A stretch of DNA of 64,000 bases from Aquipseudomonas alcaligenes NBRC 14159 (GCF_000467105.1 NZ_BATI01000033.1:22699-86698); one strand, 5' to 3'; shown: positions 23,542 to 32,302, counted from the stretch's first letter. Notes: generated by a model from the sequence alone, not told the origin. A program made the numbers and translations.

Positions 23542-24309
23542 ATGCCCCTGCTCGCCCTGCTGCTCATCGCCTGCCAGATCATCTGTGGCCTGCACGTGGT
23601 CCGCAGCGGCCAGGAACGCAACTGGCTGTACCTGATCATCGCCCTGCCCGGCCTCGGCTGCCTGATCTACTTCCTCGGCATCATGCTGCCGGACCTGCTC
23701 GGCAGCCGCAGCGGCCGCCGCGCCGTCAACCGTCTGCACGACCGCCTCGACCCGCAGCGCCACCTGCGCGCCCTGCGCGACGCCCTGGAACTGAGTGACA
23801 CCCGCGAAACCCGCGTGCAGCTGGCCGACGAGCTGCTGCGCCTGGATCAGCCCGCTGAGGCCGCCGACCACTACCGTGCTGCCCTGCGCGGCGTGCACAG
23901 CCACGCACCGGACATCATGCTCGGCCTGGCACGCGCCCAGTTCGCCCTGGACGATGCCGCCGGCTGCCGTGACACCCTGGACCAGCTGATCCAGCACAAC
24001 CCACAGTACCGTTCCAGCGAAGGGCATCTGCTGTATGCCCGCGCCCTCACCCGACTCGGCGAGCTGGCCAAGGCCGAGGAGGAATACCACGCCCTGCTCG
24101 GCCACTTCGCCGGCCCCGAGGCGCGCTACCACTACGCCCAGCTGCTGCGCCAGGCCGGTCGCGAGCGTGACGCGCGCGCCCAGCTGGAGCAGATCGAGCA
24201 GTACGCGCGGCGCGCGCCCAAGCACTACCGCAACCTGCACCAGGCCTGCCTGGCGCAGGTGCGTGACGAACTCAAGGCGCTGGACGCTCCGCAGCAGCAG
24301 AACGCCTGA
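23542..24309 (+). CDS. Membrane-anchored tetratricopeptide-repeat protein
   Basis: 255 residues. Two hydrophobic segments at the N-terminus (LLALLLIACQIICGLHVV and LYLIIALPGLGCLIYFLGIM) anchor it in the inner membrane. The remainder is helical with TPR-like pairs (AADHYRAALRG, AQFALDDAAGCRDTL, GELAKAEEEYHALLGHF, YAQLLRQAGRERDARAQLEQ). It is probably a scaffold protein; no partner is evident. ATG 23542 or GTG 23536 could start translation; both follow AAGGA. It is convergent with the MscS gene, 9 bp apart. Confidence 0.7.
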   Translation: MPLLALLLIACQIICGLHVVRSGQERNWLYLIIALPGLGCLIYFLGIMLPDLLGSRSGRRAVNRLHDRLDPQRHLRALRDALELSDTRETRVQLADELLRLDQPAEAADHYRAALRGVHSHAPDIMLGLARAQFALDDAAGCRDTLDQLIQHNPQYRSSEGHLLYARALTRLGELAKAEEEYHALLGHFAGPEARYHYAQLLRQAGRERDARAQLEQIEQYARRAPKHYRNLHQACLAQVRDELKALDAPQQQNA

Positions 24310-24318
24310 CGCCAGCCC

Positions 24319-25173
24319 TCAGCCAGCGGCCTGCTGCACGATGACCGTCTGCGCCGGCATCGGTGCCGGGAAACCGGCCTCGCCGAGGGCGTCCTTGATC
24401 ACCTTGTTGGTGTCGAAGTAGACCTGCCAGTAATGGTCGGTATGGCAGTAGGGCCGTACCGCCAGCACCGGCCCGACCAGGTTGAACTCGAGAATCTCGA
24501 CCTCCACTGCAGGTGTCGCCAGCACATGCTCGATGGTGGCGATGCGCTGCCGGAGCAGCGCCGCAGCCCCCTTCCAGTCGGCCGATCCCGCCAGTTGTGC
24601 CTTCAGATCGACGCGACGAAACGCGTTGTGCGAGTAGTTCTGGATGGTGTCGCCGAAGATCTTGTTGTTGCCCACCAGGGTCAGCACATTGTCCGGCGTA
24701 TTGATCGCGGTAACGAACAGACCGATCTCGGTAACCGTGCCGGTCACGCCGCCGACGGTGACGAAATCACCCACCTTGAACGGCCGCAGGACGATAATGA
24801 AACCGCCGGCCGCGAGGTTGGCCAGCAACCCCGACCAGGCCATGCCGATCGCCAGGCCCACCGCGGCGATCAGCGCCGCGAAGGTGGTGGTCTGTACCCC
24901 GAAGTAGCCGAGAATGCCGATCACCAGCAGGATATTCAGGGTGACGGTGACGAAGTTGCCCAGATAACGCAGCACGGTCGGGTCGACCTTCTGCTGGCCC
25001 AGGCCCTTTTGCAACAGGCCGACGGCGAAGCCGATCAGCCAGCGGCCGACCACCCAGAAGGCGATGGCCGCGAGAATCTTCACGGCGAAGGCGGCGCCGT
25101 ACTGCGCCGCCAGTTCCAACAACTGATTGACCTTGGCGGTACCCGCCGAGACCAGAGCTTGCCCTTCTTCCAT
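24319..25173 (-). CDS. Small-conductance mechanosensitive channel, MscS family
   Basis: 284 residues. Three N-terminal membrane helices are followed by the MscS beta domain. The pore helix TTFAALIAAVGLAIGMAWSG and the motif FKVGDFVTVGGVTGTV are typical, as is the segment NKIFGDTIQNYS. It opens under membrane tension to release solutes on osmotic downshift. ATG 25173 with GGGAGA 8 nt upstream is preferred to an earlier in-frame start at 25227. Confidence 0.93.
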   Translation of the reverse strand: MEEGQALVSAGTAKVNQLLELAAQYGAAFAVKILAAIAFWVVGRWLIGFAVGLLQKGLGQQKVDPTVLRYLGNFVTVTLNILLVIGILGYFGVQTTTFAALIAAVGLAIGMAWSGLLANLAAGGFIIVLRPFKVGDFVTVGGVTGTVTEIGLFVTAINTPDNVLTLVGNNKIFGDTIQNYSHNAFRRVDLKAQLAGSADWKGAAALLRQRIATIEHVLATPAVEVEILEFNLVGPVLAVRPYCHTDHYWQVYFDTNKVIKDALGEAGFPAPMPAQTVIVQQAAG

Positions 25174-25296
25174 GATGTTCTCCCGCATGCGGTGGATGAC
25201 TGGAAAAACGCTAGCACGGACCCGCAAAAACGCTGGCGGCAGGGCAATTTGCCATCGTATACACTGCTGGTGCGCCCCCTGCTTCCGGTCAACTCG

Positions 25297-26334
25297 ATGA
25301 TGCGCCCGTTCCTGGTGTTGCTTGCCGTACTGCTACCCCTGGCCCCGGGCCTTGCCGCCGGCGAAGCTACGCTGCGGCTATTGACCTGGCCCGGTTATGC
25401 CGATGCCGATCTGGTCCGGCAGTTCGAACAACGCCATGGAGTCCGGGTGGAAGTCACCCTGGTCGGCAATGACGACGTACTGCGCAGCAAGCTGGCCCGC
25501 AACAACGGCGAAGACTACGACCTGATCGCCGCCAACACCGCGGAGATCGAGCACTATGTCCAGCAGAAGCTGCTGCAGCCGCTGCAGCCGGCACGCATCA
25601 AGAACACCGCCCGCCAGCTCTGGCGCTTCCGCGACTACCCGAAAATTCCCGGCATCACCCATGACGGCAAGGTCTACGCCATTCCCTACACCTATTCGGA
25701 AATGGGCCTGATCTATGACCGCAGCCAGTTCCGCGAGCCGCCACAGTCCATCACCAGCCTGTGGGACCCCAAACTGCAGGGCCGGGTGCTAGCCTTCAAC
25801 GGCAGCAGCCATAACTTCTCCCTGGCCAGCCAGGCGCGCGGCCGCGACCCGTTCCGCATCGCCGCCGACGATTTCCCGCAGCTGGGCGAGCAGCTGATCG
25901 CCCTGCGCCGCAACGTGCTGACCTTCTATTCGCTGCCCGAGGAAGCGGCCAGCCTGTTCGAGGAACATCGCATCGCCCTGCTCTGGGCCAACTACGGCCG
26001 CCAACAGCTCAAGCAGCTGCGTGACGCCGGAGCCGACGTCGGTTACGTGATTCCCCGCGAGGGCGCGCTGGCCTGGCTCGACTGCTGGGCGATCAGCCGT
26101 GGCGCGCGCGACCTGGCGCTGGCCGAAGCGTGGATCGATTTCAGCCTGGAAGAGCCGATGAGCCGCGCCCTGCTCGAACGTCAGGGCCTGTCCAATACCC
26201 TGCAGGAGCCCGAAAGCCTGGACCTGCCCGGACGCATGATCTGGCTGCGCCCGGTGGAGGATGCCGAGCGCCGCGCGCGCCTGTGGGAGCGCATCCTTTC
26301 CGGCGAGCGGACACCGCTGGTGGAGGCGCAATGA
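25297..26334 (+). CDS. PotD/PotF-like periplasmic binding protein (NspS-like candidate)
   Basis: 345 residues. After the signal peptide (ending APGLAA) the mature protein begins TLRLLTWPGYADADLVRQFE, the pattern of spermidine/putrescine-binding proteins. Later segments (DYDLIAANTAEIEHYV, AIPYTYSEMGLIYDRS, ALLWANYGRQQLKQLRDAGA) continue the type II binding fold. No ABC permease or ATPase adjoins it. Its stop overlaps the start of a membrane diguanylate cyclase (ATGA), so a sensory role, presenting a bound polyamine-like ligand to the cyclase's periplasmic domain, is more likely than uptake. This layout parallels NspS-MbaA of Vibrio cholerae. Start: first of two adjacent ATGs (25297, 25300). 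Confidence 0.8.
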   Translation: MMRPFLVLLAVLLPLAPGLAAGEATLRLLTWPGYADADLVRQFEQRHGVRVEVTLVGNDDVLRSKLARNNGEDYDLIAANTAEIEHYVQQKLLQPLQPARIKNTARQLWRFRDYPKIPGITHDGKVYAIPYTYSEMGLIYDRSQFREPPQSITSLWDPKLQGRVLAFNGSSHNFSLASQARGRDPFRIAADDFPQLGEQLIALRRNVLTFYSLPEEAASLFEEHRIALLWANYGRQQLKQLRDAGADVGYVIPREGALAWLDCWAISRGARDLALAEAWIDFSLEEPMSRALLERQGLSNTLQEPESLDLPGRMIWLRPVEDAERRARLWERILSGERTPLVEAQ

Positions 26335-28049
26335 AGTTCGGCATCGCCTTCAAGCTGGGCTGCCTGCTGGCTGTTTTCGGCGTACTGGCCTGCGGCCTGA
26401 CCGGCTATTACAGCTACAGCAGCAGCCGCGCCACCCTGCTCAAGGCCGCCGAGCGCGACCTGCTGACCGCCACCCAGGTGCTAGGGCGCAACCTGCGCGG
26501 CAACATCGACGGCGTCTCGCGCGACGCCCTGGTGCTGGCCGGCATCGCCCAGGGCAAGTCACTGCCCCAGGCGCCCAGCGCCCCCGTCCGCGAGCAGGCG
26601 GAGAACGACCTGGCCGAGCTGTTCGAGACCCTGATGCGCGTGCACCCCGAGTACATGCAGATTCGCCTGATCAGCGCCGCCGGCCACGGCCTGGAGCAGG
26701 TCCGTGTCGATCTCGACGGCGAGCAGCCAGTGCGCATCCTCTACCCGGGCCTGCAGGAAAAGGCGCACTTCGACTACGTGTTCGACACCCTGCGCCTGCC
26801 TCCTGGCCAGGTGCGCCTGTCGCCCATCGTGATCAACCATGAGCTGGGCACCCATTCCGGGGTGGGCAGGCCGACCCTGCATGTGTCCACCCCGGTAGCG
26901 GGAGCCGACGGCCAGCCGAGCGCGCTGATCGTCATCAACATCGACCTCAACCAGCTGTTCGACCAGCTGCGCAGCGACCTGCCAGCGCACTACCAGGTCT
27001 ACCTGAGCAACCGCTGGGGCGACCTGCTGATCCACCCCGACCAGCGCCGCACCTTCGGCTTCGATCAGGGCCGCCGGCGCTTCCTGCAGGACGAGTTCCC
27101 GGACGTGCAGCAGCTGCTCGATACACACACCGAGAGCCTGATCGGCCGCAGCGATGGCAAGGACACCAGCCTGGTGGCCGCTTTCGTGCGTCTCGCGACC
27201 AACGCCGGCAACCGCGAGAGCTTCGTGGTACTCGGCCTGGCCCAGCCGGAGGAATATGTCCTCAAGGAGAGCAGCCGGCTCGGCGAGCGCATCATCCAGG
27301 TGGTGATTTTCGCCAGCCTGCTGGCCGTATTGATCGCAACCATCGCCTCACGTGCCATGACCAGCTCGCTGAAGCGCATCAACCTGGCCGTGCAGCAGTT
27401 CGCCCGCGAGCGCAAGAATGCCCCCCTGCCGGTGCAGCGCCAGGACGAACTGGGCCAGCTGGCACGCAGCTTCGTGCAGATGCAGGAAGAAATCGTCGAA
27501 CACCTGGAGGAGCTGAGCCGCAGCCGTAACGCCCTGGAGCATCTGGCCCGGCACGACCCGCTGACCGGCCTGCCCAACCGCCGGGTGTTCTTCGAGCGCC
27601 TGGAACACGCCCTGGCTGCCGCGCGGCGCAGCGCCAAGCCGCTGGCCGTGCTGTTCGTCGACCTCGATCACTTCAAGCAGCTCAATGACAGCCTCGGCCA
27701 CAGCATCGGCGACCGCGTGCTGCAGGCCGTGGCCAATCTGCTGCGCTCGGCCACCCGCGAAAGCGACACGGTGGCGCGCCTGGGCGGCGACGAATTCGTC
27801 ATCCTCATCGAGCAGCTGGACGATCCCGGCCGGGTGGTGGCGGTGCTGCACAAGCTGCACGAACGCTTCCAGCTGCCCATGCTGCTCGACGGCCACGAGG
27901 TCAAGGTACAGGCCAGCATGGGTGTCAGCCTGTTCCCGCGCGACGGCGACGACATCGAATCGCTGGTGCAGCAGGCCGACCGCGCCATGTACGTGGCGAA
28001 GAACGCCGGTCGTAATACCTATAGCTATGAGTCCAACGAGCAGCGCTGA
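26331..28049 (+). CDS. Membrane diguanylate cyclase with periplasmic sensor, HAMP and GGDEF domains
   Basis: 572 residues. TM1 is about 7-28; a ~295-residue periplasmic region of double-Cache character follows; TM2 is about 325-345 (VVIFASLLAVLIATIA). A HAMP linker and short coiled coil (about 345-405) lead into the GGDEF domain: HLARHDPLTGLPNRR, then DLDHFKQLNDSLGHSIGD, with the intact catalytic signature GGDEF at 485-489. The inhibitory I-site RxxD is present (RESD, five residues before the signature). The protein should make c-di-GMP from GTP under control of a periplasmic signal and feedback inhibition. It is translationally coupled to the PotD-like gene upstream. Unlike MbaA it has no EAL domain. 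Confidence 0.93.
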   Translation: MKFGIAFKLGCLLAVFGVLACGLTGYYSYSSSRATLLKAAERDLLTATQVLGRNLRGNIDGVSRDALVLAGIAQGKSLPQAPSAPVREQAENDLAELFETLMRVHPEYMQIRLISAAGHGLEQVRVDLDGEQPVRILYPGLQEKAHFDYVFDTLRLPPGQVRLSPIVINHELGTHSGVGRPTLHVSTPVAGADGQPSALIVINIDLNQLFDQLRSDLPAHYQVYLSNRWGDLLIHPDQRRTFGFDQGRRRFLQDEFPDVQQLLDTHTESLIGRSDGKDTSLVAAFVRLATNAGNRESFVVLGLAQPEEYVLKESSRLGERIIQVVIFASLLAVLIATIASRAMTSSLKRINLAVQQFARERKNAPLPVQRQDELGQLARSFVQMQEEIVEHLEELSRSRNALEHLARHDPLTGLPNRRVFFERLEHALAAARRSAKPLAVLFVDLDHFKQLNDSLGHSIGDRVLQAVANLLRSATRESDTVARLGGDEFVILIEQLDDPGRVVAVLHKLHERFQLPMLLDGHEVKVQASMGVSLFPRDGDDIESLVQQADRAMYVAKNAGRNTYSYESNEQR

Positions 28050-28082
28050 GTCTATGCTTGCGCTATCGACCCTAAATCTCGC

Positions 28083-29105
28083 GTGGTGATTTCGGTGATT
28101 CCACTGCTGGTCTGCGACGACTCCGCCATGGCGCGCAAGCAGCTGATTCGCGCCCTGCCCCCCGAATGGCCGGTGAGCATCACCCAGGCCAGCCAGGGCG
28201 AGGAAGCCATGGCCGCCATTCGCCAGGGACTGGGCGAGGTCGTGCTGCTCGACCTGACCATGCCGGTGATGGACGGCTACCAGGTACTGGCCCAGGTGCG
28301 CGAAGAGGGCCACGCCTGTCGCATTCTGGTGGTCTCCGGGGACGTCCAGGAGGAAGCTCGGCGCCGCGTCACCGAGCTGGGGGCGCTGGCCTTCATCCGC
28401 AAACCGGCCCCGGCCGAGGCGCTGCGTGAAACCCTCGACGCCCTCGGCCTGCTGCAGCTGTCGGTGGCCGGCACTGACACCGCAGCGGCCGCCGGCGCCG
28501 CGCCGGTGGAGACCAAGGTCGGCTTCCGCGACGCCCTGCGCGAAGTCACCAACGTGGCCATGGGCCGTGCCGCCGCCCTGCTGGCCGAAGAGCTGGGCGT
28601 GTTCGTGCAGCTGCCGATTCCCGCCGTGAACCTGTTCGAGGCCAGCGAGCTGCACATGGCCCTGACCGACGCCAACCGCGGCGAACAGCTCAGCGCGGTG
28701 TGCCAGGGCTTCGTTGGCGAGGCCATTGCCGGCGAGGCGCTGCTGCTGTTTCACGACTCGCAGACCGCCGACATCGCCCACCTGCTGGGCCTGCGCCCAG
28801 GCGGTGATGTCGCCACCTCGGAAATGCTGCTGGACCTGGCCAGCGTGCTGATCGGCGCCTGCCTGTCCGGCATCGCCGAGCAGCTCGACATCCGCTTCTC
28901 CCAGGGCCATCCGCAACTGCTCGGCCAGCATGCGCGCAGCATCGACGAGCTGATCCAGTTCAACGGTGCGCGCTGGCGCAAGACCCTGGCGGTGGAAATC
29001 AGCTACGGACTGGAGGACCACGCGGTGAACTTCGACCTGCTGCTGCTGTTCACCGAGAACTCGATTCCGCGGCTGACTGCCAAGATCCAGTACCTGATGG
29101 AGTAG
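28083..29105 (+). CDS. Response regulator with CheC-like (CheC/CheX/FliY phosphatase fold) output
   Basis: About 340 residues. The receiver domain (1-~120) has acidic residues D12-D13, phospho-acceptor D57 in VVLLDLTMPVMDG and the conserved lysine in FIRKPAP. The second half (about 145-335) shows the CheC-type pattern: EVTNVAMGRAAALLAEELG and, in the second repeat, EMLLDLASVLIGACLSGIAEQL, each in the position of the ExxN phosphatase helix. In the first repeat E and N are kept (EVTN); in the second the Asn position appears changed. It may dephosphorylate a receiver in a chemotaxis-like or c-di-GMP pathway. Several start codons are possible (GTG 28083, 28086, 28095). Confidence 0.82.
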   Translation: MVISVIPLLVCDDSAMARKQLIRALPPEWPVSITQASQGEEAMAAIRQGLGEVVLLDLTMPVMDGYQVLAQVREEGHACRILVVSGDVQEEARRRVTELGALAFIRKPAPAEALRETLDALGLLQLSVAGTDTAAAAGAAPVETKVGFRDALREVTNVAMGRAAALLAEELGVFVQLPIPAVNLFEASELHMALTDANRGEQLSAVCQGFVGEAIAGEALLLFHDSQTADIAHLLGLRPGGDVATSEMLLDLASVLIGACLSGIAEQLDIRFSQGHPQLLGQHARSIDELIQFNGARWRKTLAVEISYGLEDHAVNFDLLLLFTENSIPRLTAKIQYLME

Positions 29106-29108
29106 ACC

Positions 29109-29555
29109 ATGGCCGGCGAAGCCCAGATCGACATGCGCGAACTGCACTGGCTGCTGGATATCGTCCAGTGCCTGGATGTCGGCGTATTGGTGATGGACCG
29201 CAACTTCCGCGTGGAAGTGTGGAACAGCTTCATGGAGAACCACTCGGGCCTGGGCGCCGACCAGGTGCAGGGGCGCAGCCTGTTCCAGCTGTTCCCGGAA
29301 ATCGACCGGGTCTGGCTGGAGCGCAAGGTCGGCACCGTGCTGCGCCTGGGCACCCGCGCCTTCAGCCTGTGGCAGCAGCGCCCCTACCTGCTGCGCTTCG
29401 AGACCTACCGGCCGATCACCGGGCAGGCCGACTTCATGTACCAGAACCTCACCATCATGCCGCTGGCCGCCGCAGGGCGTGAGGTCGAGCACGTCTGCCT
29501 GATGATCTACGACGTCACCGAGGCGGCCGAGGCGCAATTGCGCCAGGCGCCCTAG
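29109..29555 (+). CDS. Stand-alone PAS-domain protein
   Basis: 148 residues, nearly all one PAS domain (LLDIVQCLDVGVLVMDRNFRVEVWNSFMENHSGL ... GRSLFQLFPEIDRVWLERKV ... CLMIYDVTEA; shown in parts). There is no output domain. It starts 3 bp after the receiver-CheC gene and so belongs to the same operon. It may sense a cofactor or ligand and act by binding the upstream proteins; the absence of any kinase or cyclase domain suggests an adaptor role. The ligand cannot be inferred. Confidence 0.82.
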   Translation: MAGEAQIDMRELHWLLDIVQCLDVGVLVMDRNFRVEVWNSFMENHSGLGADQVQGRSLFQLFPEIDRVWLERKVGTVLRLGTRAFSLWQQRPYLLRFETYRPITGQADFMYQNLTIMPLAAAGREVEHVCLMIYDVTEAAEAQLRQAP

Positions 29556-29560
29556 GCCCG

Positions 29561-30892
29561 CTACTTCTTCTTCGGCCGCGGCTTCTCGCCGAACTTGGGC
29601 ACCGCGCGCACGGCCTTGGCCTTGGGTTTGTCGTCGTCGGCCTCGAACCAGTTGCCCATGTGGATCTTGCCCTTGCCGGCACCCGGCACCAGCTTGACCT
29701 TGGGCTTCTTCGGCTTCTTCAGCACGGCGCCGCCGGGGGCCGTGACCGGTACCCGGTGATCCGGTTCGAAGCCCGGCTCGTCCTGGCGGCGGATGACCTG
29801 GCCGATCAGCGTCTCGATGGCCGCCAGCAATTCGACTTCGTCGGCGCAGACCAGCGATACCGCCTCACCTGTGGCGCCGGCACGACCGGTACGGCCGATG
29901 CGGTGCACGTAGTCCTCGGCGACGATCGGCAGGTCAAGGTTGACCACCCGCGGCAGTTCGCTGATGTCCAGGCCACGCGCGGCCACATCGGTGGCGGCCA
30001 GCACACGCACCTCGCCGGCCTTGAACCGCTGCAGCGCGCGCAGGCGCGCCGGCTGCGGCTTGTCACCGTGGATCGAGTCGGCAGCGATGCCCTCGGCCAG
30101 CAGCAGCTGCTCCAGCTCGTCAACGCCCTTGCGGGTCTTGGCGAACACCAGCAACTGGTCCCAGCCGCGCTCGCGGTACAGGTGCAGCAGCAGCTCGCTC
30201 TTGCGCTTCTTGTCCACCGTCACCAGCCACTGCTTGACCCCCTTGGCCGTGGTGTTGCGCGGGCTGACCTCGATGGACAGCGGGTCGCGCAGCAGCTCCT
30301 TGGCCATCAGGCGGATGGCGTCGGAGAAGGTGGCGGAGAACAGCAGGGTCTGACGCTTGCGCGGCAGTGCGCTGAACAGCTCGTCCAGCTCCTTGGCGAA
30401 GCCCAGGTCGAGCATGCGGTCGGCCTCGTCCAGCACCAGCGCCTGCAACTGGTCGAAGCGCACAGCATTCTGCCGGTACAGGTCGAGCAGGCGACCGGGG
30501 GTGGCCACCAGCAGGTCGATGCCCTTGCGCAGCTTCATCATCTGCGGGTTGATGCTGACCCCGCCGTACACCGTGTAGGTGCGTAATGACAGATTCTGCG
30601 CGTACTGCTGCACCGCCTGCGCCACCTGCTCGGCCAGCTCGCGGGTCGGCACCAGCACCAGCGCGCGCACCGAGTTGGCCGCCACCTGCGAGCCTTCCAT
30701 GGTCAGTTTCTGCAGAAGCGGCAGGGCGAAGCCGGCGGTCTTGCCGGTACCGGTCTGCGCCGCAGCGAGTACGTCACGGCCCTTGAGCACGACGGGAATG
30801 GCCTGCTTCTGCACCGGCGTGGGCTCGCGGTAATCGAGTGCCTCAAGAGTGCGCAGGATGGAATCGATCAGGCCAAGGTTGGCGAAGGACAT
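29561..30892 (-). CDS. rhlE: DEAD-box ATP-dependent RNA helicase, RhlE-like
   Basis: 443 residues. Q motif (FANLGLIDSILRTLEALDYREPTPVQ in parts), motif I AAQTGTGKTAGFALPLL, motif II DEAD within VLDEADRMLDLGF, motif III SATFS, and motif VI HRIGRTGRAG are all present. The C-terminal tail is lysine-rich (KKPKKPKVKLVPGAGKGK), as in RhlE proteins that act on ribosome assembly or mRNA decay. The gene starts only 48 bp from the MITE-like repeat copy 2, which may therefore influence its promoter or leader. It is convergent with the PAS gene, with a 5-bp gap. Confidence 0.93.
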   Translation of the reverse strand: MSFANLGLIDSILRTLEALDYREPTPVQKQAIPVVLKGRDVLAAAQTGTGKTAGFALPLLQKLTMEGSQVAANSVRALVLVPTRELAEQVAQAVQQYAQNLSLRTYTVYGGVSINPQMMKLRKGIDLLVATPGRLLDLYRQNAVRFDQLQALVLDEADRMLDLGFAKELDELFSALPRKRQTLLFSATFSDAIRLMAKELLRDPLSIEVSPRNTTAKGVKQWLVTVDKKRKSELLLHLYRERGWDQLLVFAKTRKGVDELEQLLLAEGIAADSIHGDKPQPARLRALQRFKAGEVRVLAATDVAARGLDISELPRVVNLDLPIVAEDYVHRIGRTGRAGATGEAVSLVCADEVELLAAIETLIGQVIRRQDEPGFEPDHRVPVTAPGGAVLKKPKKPKVKLVPGAGKGKIHMGNWFEADDDKPKAKAVRAVPKFGEKPRPKKK

Positions 30893-30939
30893 GGCGGAGC
30901 AACCGGAAGCGGAAAGCTGCCAGTTTAACCGTTCGCTTT

Positions 30940-31076
30940 AGAACCTGTTCAAGGTCTCGCGAACTAGAGCCAGGACAAGCAATAGAAGCGAAAAAGGCAC
31001 TGGACCCGCACACGGACTGAGCATTCTGATACGTCGTGTCCCGGCGGCCGACACGCAACAGGCTTTGAGCAGGTTC
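30940..31076. repeat. MITE-like element, copy 2 (upstream of rhlE)
   Basis: The left end, AGAACCTGTTCAAGGTCTCG..CTAGAGCCA, matches copy 1 (7168-7310). The right end GGCCGACACGCAACAGGCTT.. likewise matches GGCCGACGCGCAGCAGGCTT of copy 1. Left and right termini are inverted (GAACCTGTTCAAGGTCT versus GAACCTGCTCAAAGCCT). The interior differs from copy 1, so ends are conserved while the core varies. Confidence 0.7.
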
Positions 31077-31455
31077 CCAGTCGTGCTCGACCGCCACGCA
31101 CAGTCCGTTAGTGGCATTGGCTTGAGGCTTGCTGGCCTGAACCGGCTGGACGCCGATGCTGCTGATCATAGAGGTCAGGCGGCTGCGAACAGCTGCCTGC
31201 AGTCAGGGACATGCGACGGCGCTCCAGCACGCCGAGCTGGCTGTGCAGCACCTCCAGTTAGCCGAACAGCTTGGCAACATGGTAAGGCGCAACCTTGGCT
31301 GCCGGCGCCGACGGGCAGCCCCGTCAGGCCTTGTCGATGCCTACCAAGCCCATGCACTGTCAGATCGGCGCCTTGTTACAACCGAACGCTGCGGCCGCTG
31401 GGAAGGCGCCGCTCCGGGGCTGGCGCAGGGCCGGCAAATCGCCGATGCTGCGCCC
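31077..31455. other. 379-bp gene-free stretch between repeat copy 2 and the TatD gene
   Basis: No gene is supported. A frame in phase with TatD stays open from 31156, but the peptide has no family features and the TatD start at 31456 is clear. On the minus strand a short coding-like stretch (31085-31270, including an ATG near 31172 that opens MISSIGVQPVQASKPQANAT) runs into the repeat element. It could be the remnant of a gene cut by that element. Confidence 0.45.
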
Positions 31456-32244
31456 ATGCGCCTGATCGACACCCACACCCACCTCGACTTCCCCGAATTC
31501 GACGCCGATCGCGCCGAGATGCTGCAGCGCAGCCACGAGCTGGGTGTGGAGAAACTGGTGGTGCTCGGCGTGTACCAGGGCAACTGGCAGCGCCTGTGGG
31601 ACCTGGTGCAGGCGCACGACGGCCTGCACGCCGCCTTCGGCCTGCATCCGGTCTACCTCGACCAGCACCGCCCCGAGCACCTGGACGAACTGCGCGCCTG
31701 GCTGCAGCGCCTGGCCGGCCACCCGCGGCTGTGCGCGGTCGGCGAGTTCGGCCTGGACTACTTCATCGAGACGCTCGACCGCCAGCGCCAGCAGGAGCTG
31801 TTCGAGGCCCAGCTCAGGCTGGCGGCAGAGTTCGAGCTGCCCGCCCTGCTGCACGTGCGCCGCGCCCATGCCGCCACCATTGCCACGCTCAAGCGCCAGC
31901 GGCTCAAGCGCGGCGGCATCATCCACGCCTTCGCCGGCAGTTACGAGGAGGCCCGCGAGTACCTGCGCCTCGGCTTCAAACTGGGTCTGGGCGGCGCGCC
32001 GACCTGGCCGCAGGCATTGCGCCTGCGCAAGGTGGTGGCGCAGTTGCCGGCCGAGGCCATCGTGCTGGAGACGGACGCGCCGGACATGGCACCGGCCATG
32101 TACCCCGGCCTGCGCAACAGCCCTGAGCATCTGCCGGCCATCTGCGCAGCCCTGGCCGAACTGCGCGGGGTGACGCCTGAAGAACTGGCGTCCACCAGCA
32201 GCCGCAATGCCGCCGAGCTGTTCGGCTGGAAAGCAACCTCGTAG
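31456..32244 (+). CDS. TatD-family metal-dependent hydrolase (putative DNase)
   Basis: 262 residues. Metal-binding motifs of TatD nucleases are present: DTHTHLDFPEFD at the N-terminus, GEFGLDYF, HVRRAH, HAFAGS and ETDAPDM. Members are cytoplasmic 3'-5' exonucleases or deoxyribonucleases linked to DNA repair and cell-death clean-up; the precise substrate here is unknown. The start ATG lacks a strong ribosome-binding site but places the first metal motif at residue 4, as in relatives. A terminator follows 58 bp after the stop. Confidence 0.92.
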   Translation: MRLIDTHTHLDFPEFDADRAEMLQRSHELGVEKLVVLGVYQGNWQRLWDLVQAHDGLHAAFGLHPVYLDQHRPEHLDELRAWLQRLAGHPRLCAVGEFGLDYFIETLDRQRQQELFEAQLRLAAEFELPALLHVRRAHAATIATLKRQRLKRGGIIHAFAGSYEEAREYLRLGFKLGLGGAPTWPQALRLRKVVAQLPAEAIVLETDAPDMAPAMYPGLRNSPEHLPAICAALAELRGVTPEELASTSSRNAAELFGWKATS

Positions 32245-32302
32245 GGCGGGTGCAACCCGCGAGCCGGCAACACGGATTCACCTGCCCTCCCCCCACAAAC
32301 GA

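Noticed and set aside
31156..31455. In-frame upstream extension of the TatD gene by 100 codons
   Set aside because: No homology-like features and unusual Cys/Arg composition; the metal motif DTHTHLDF normally stands at the very N-terminus.
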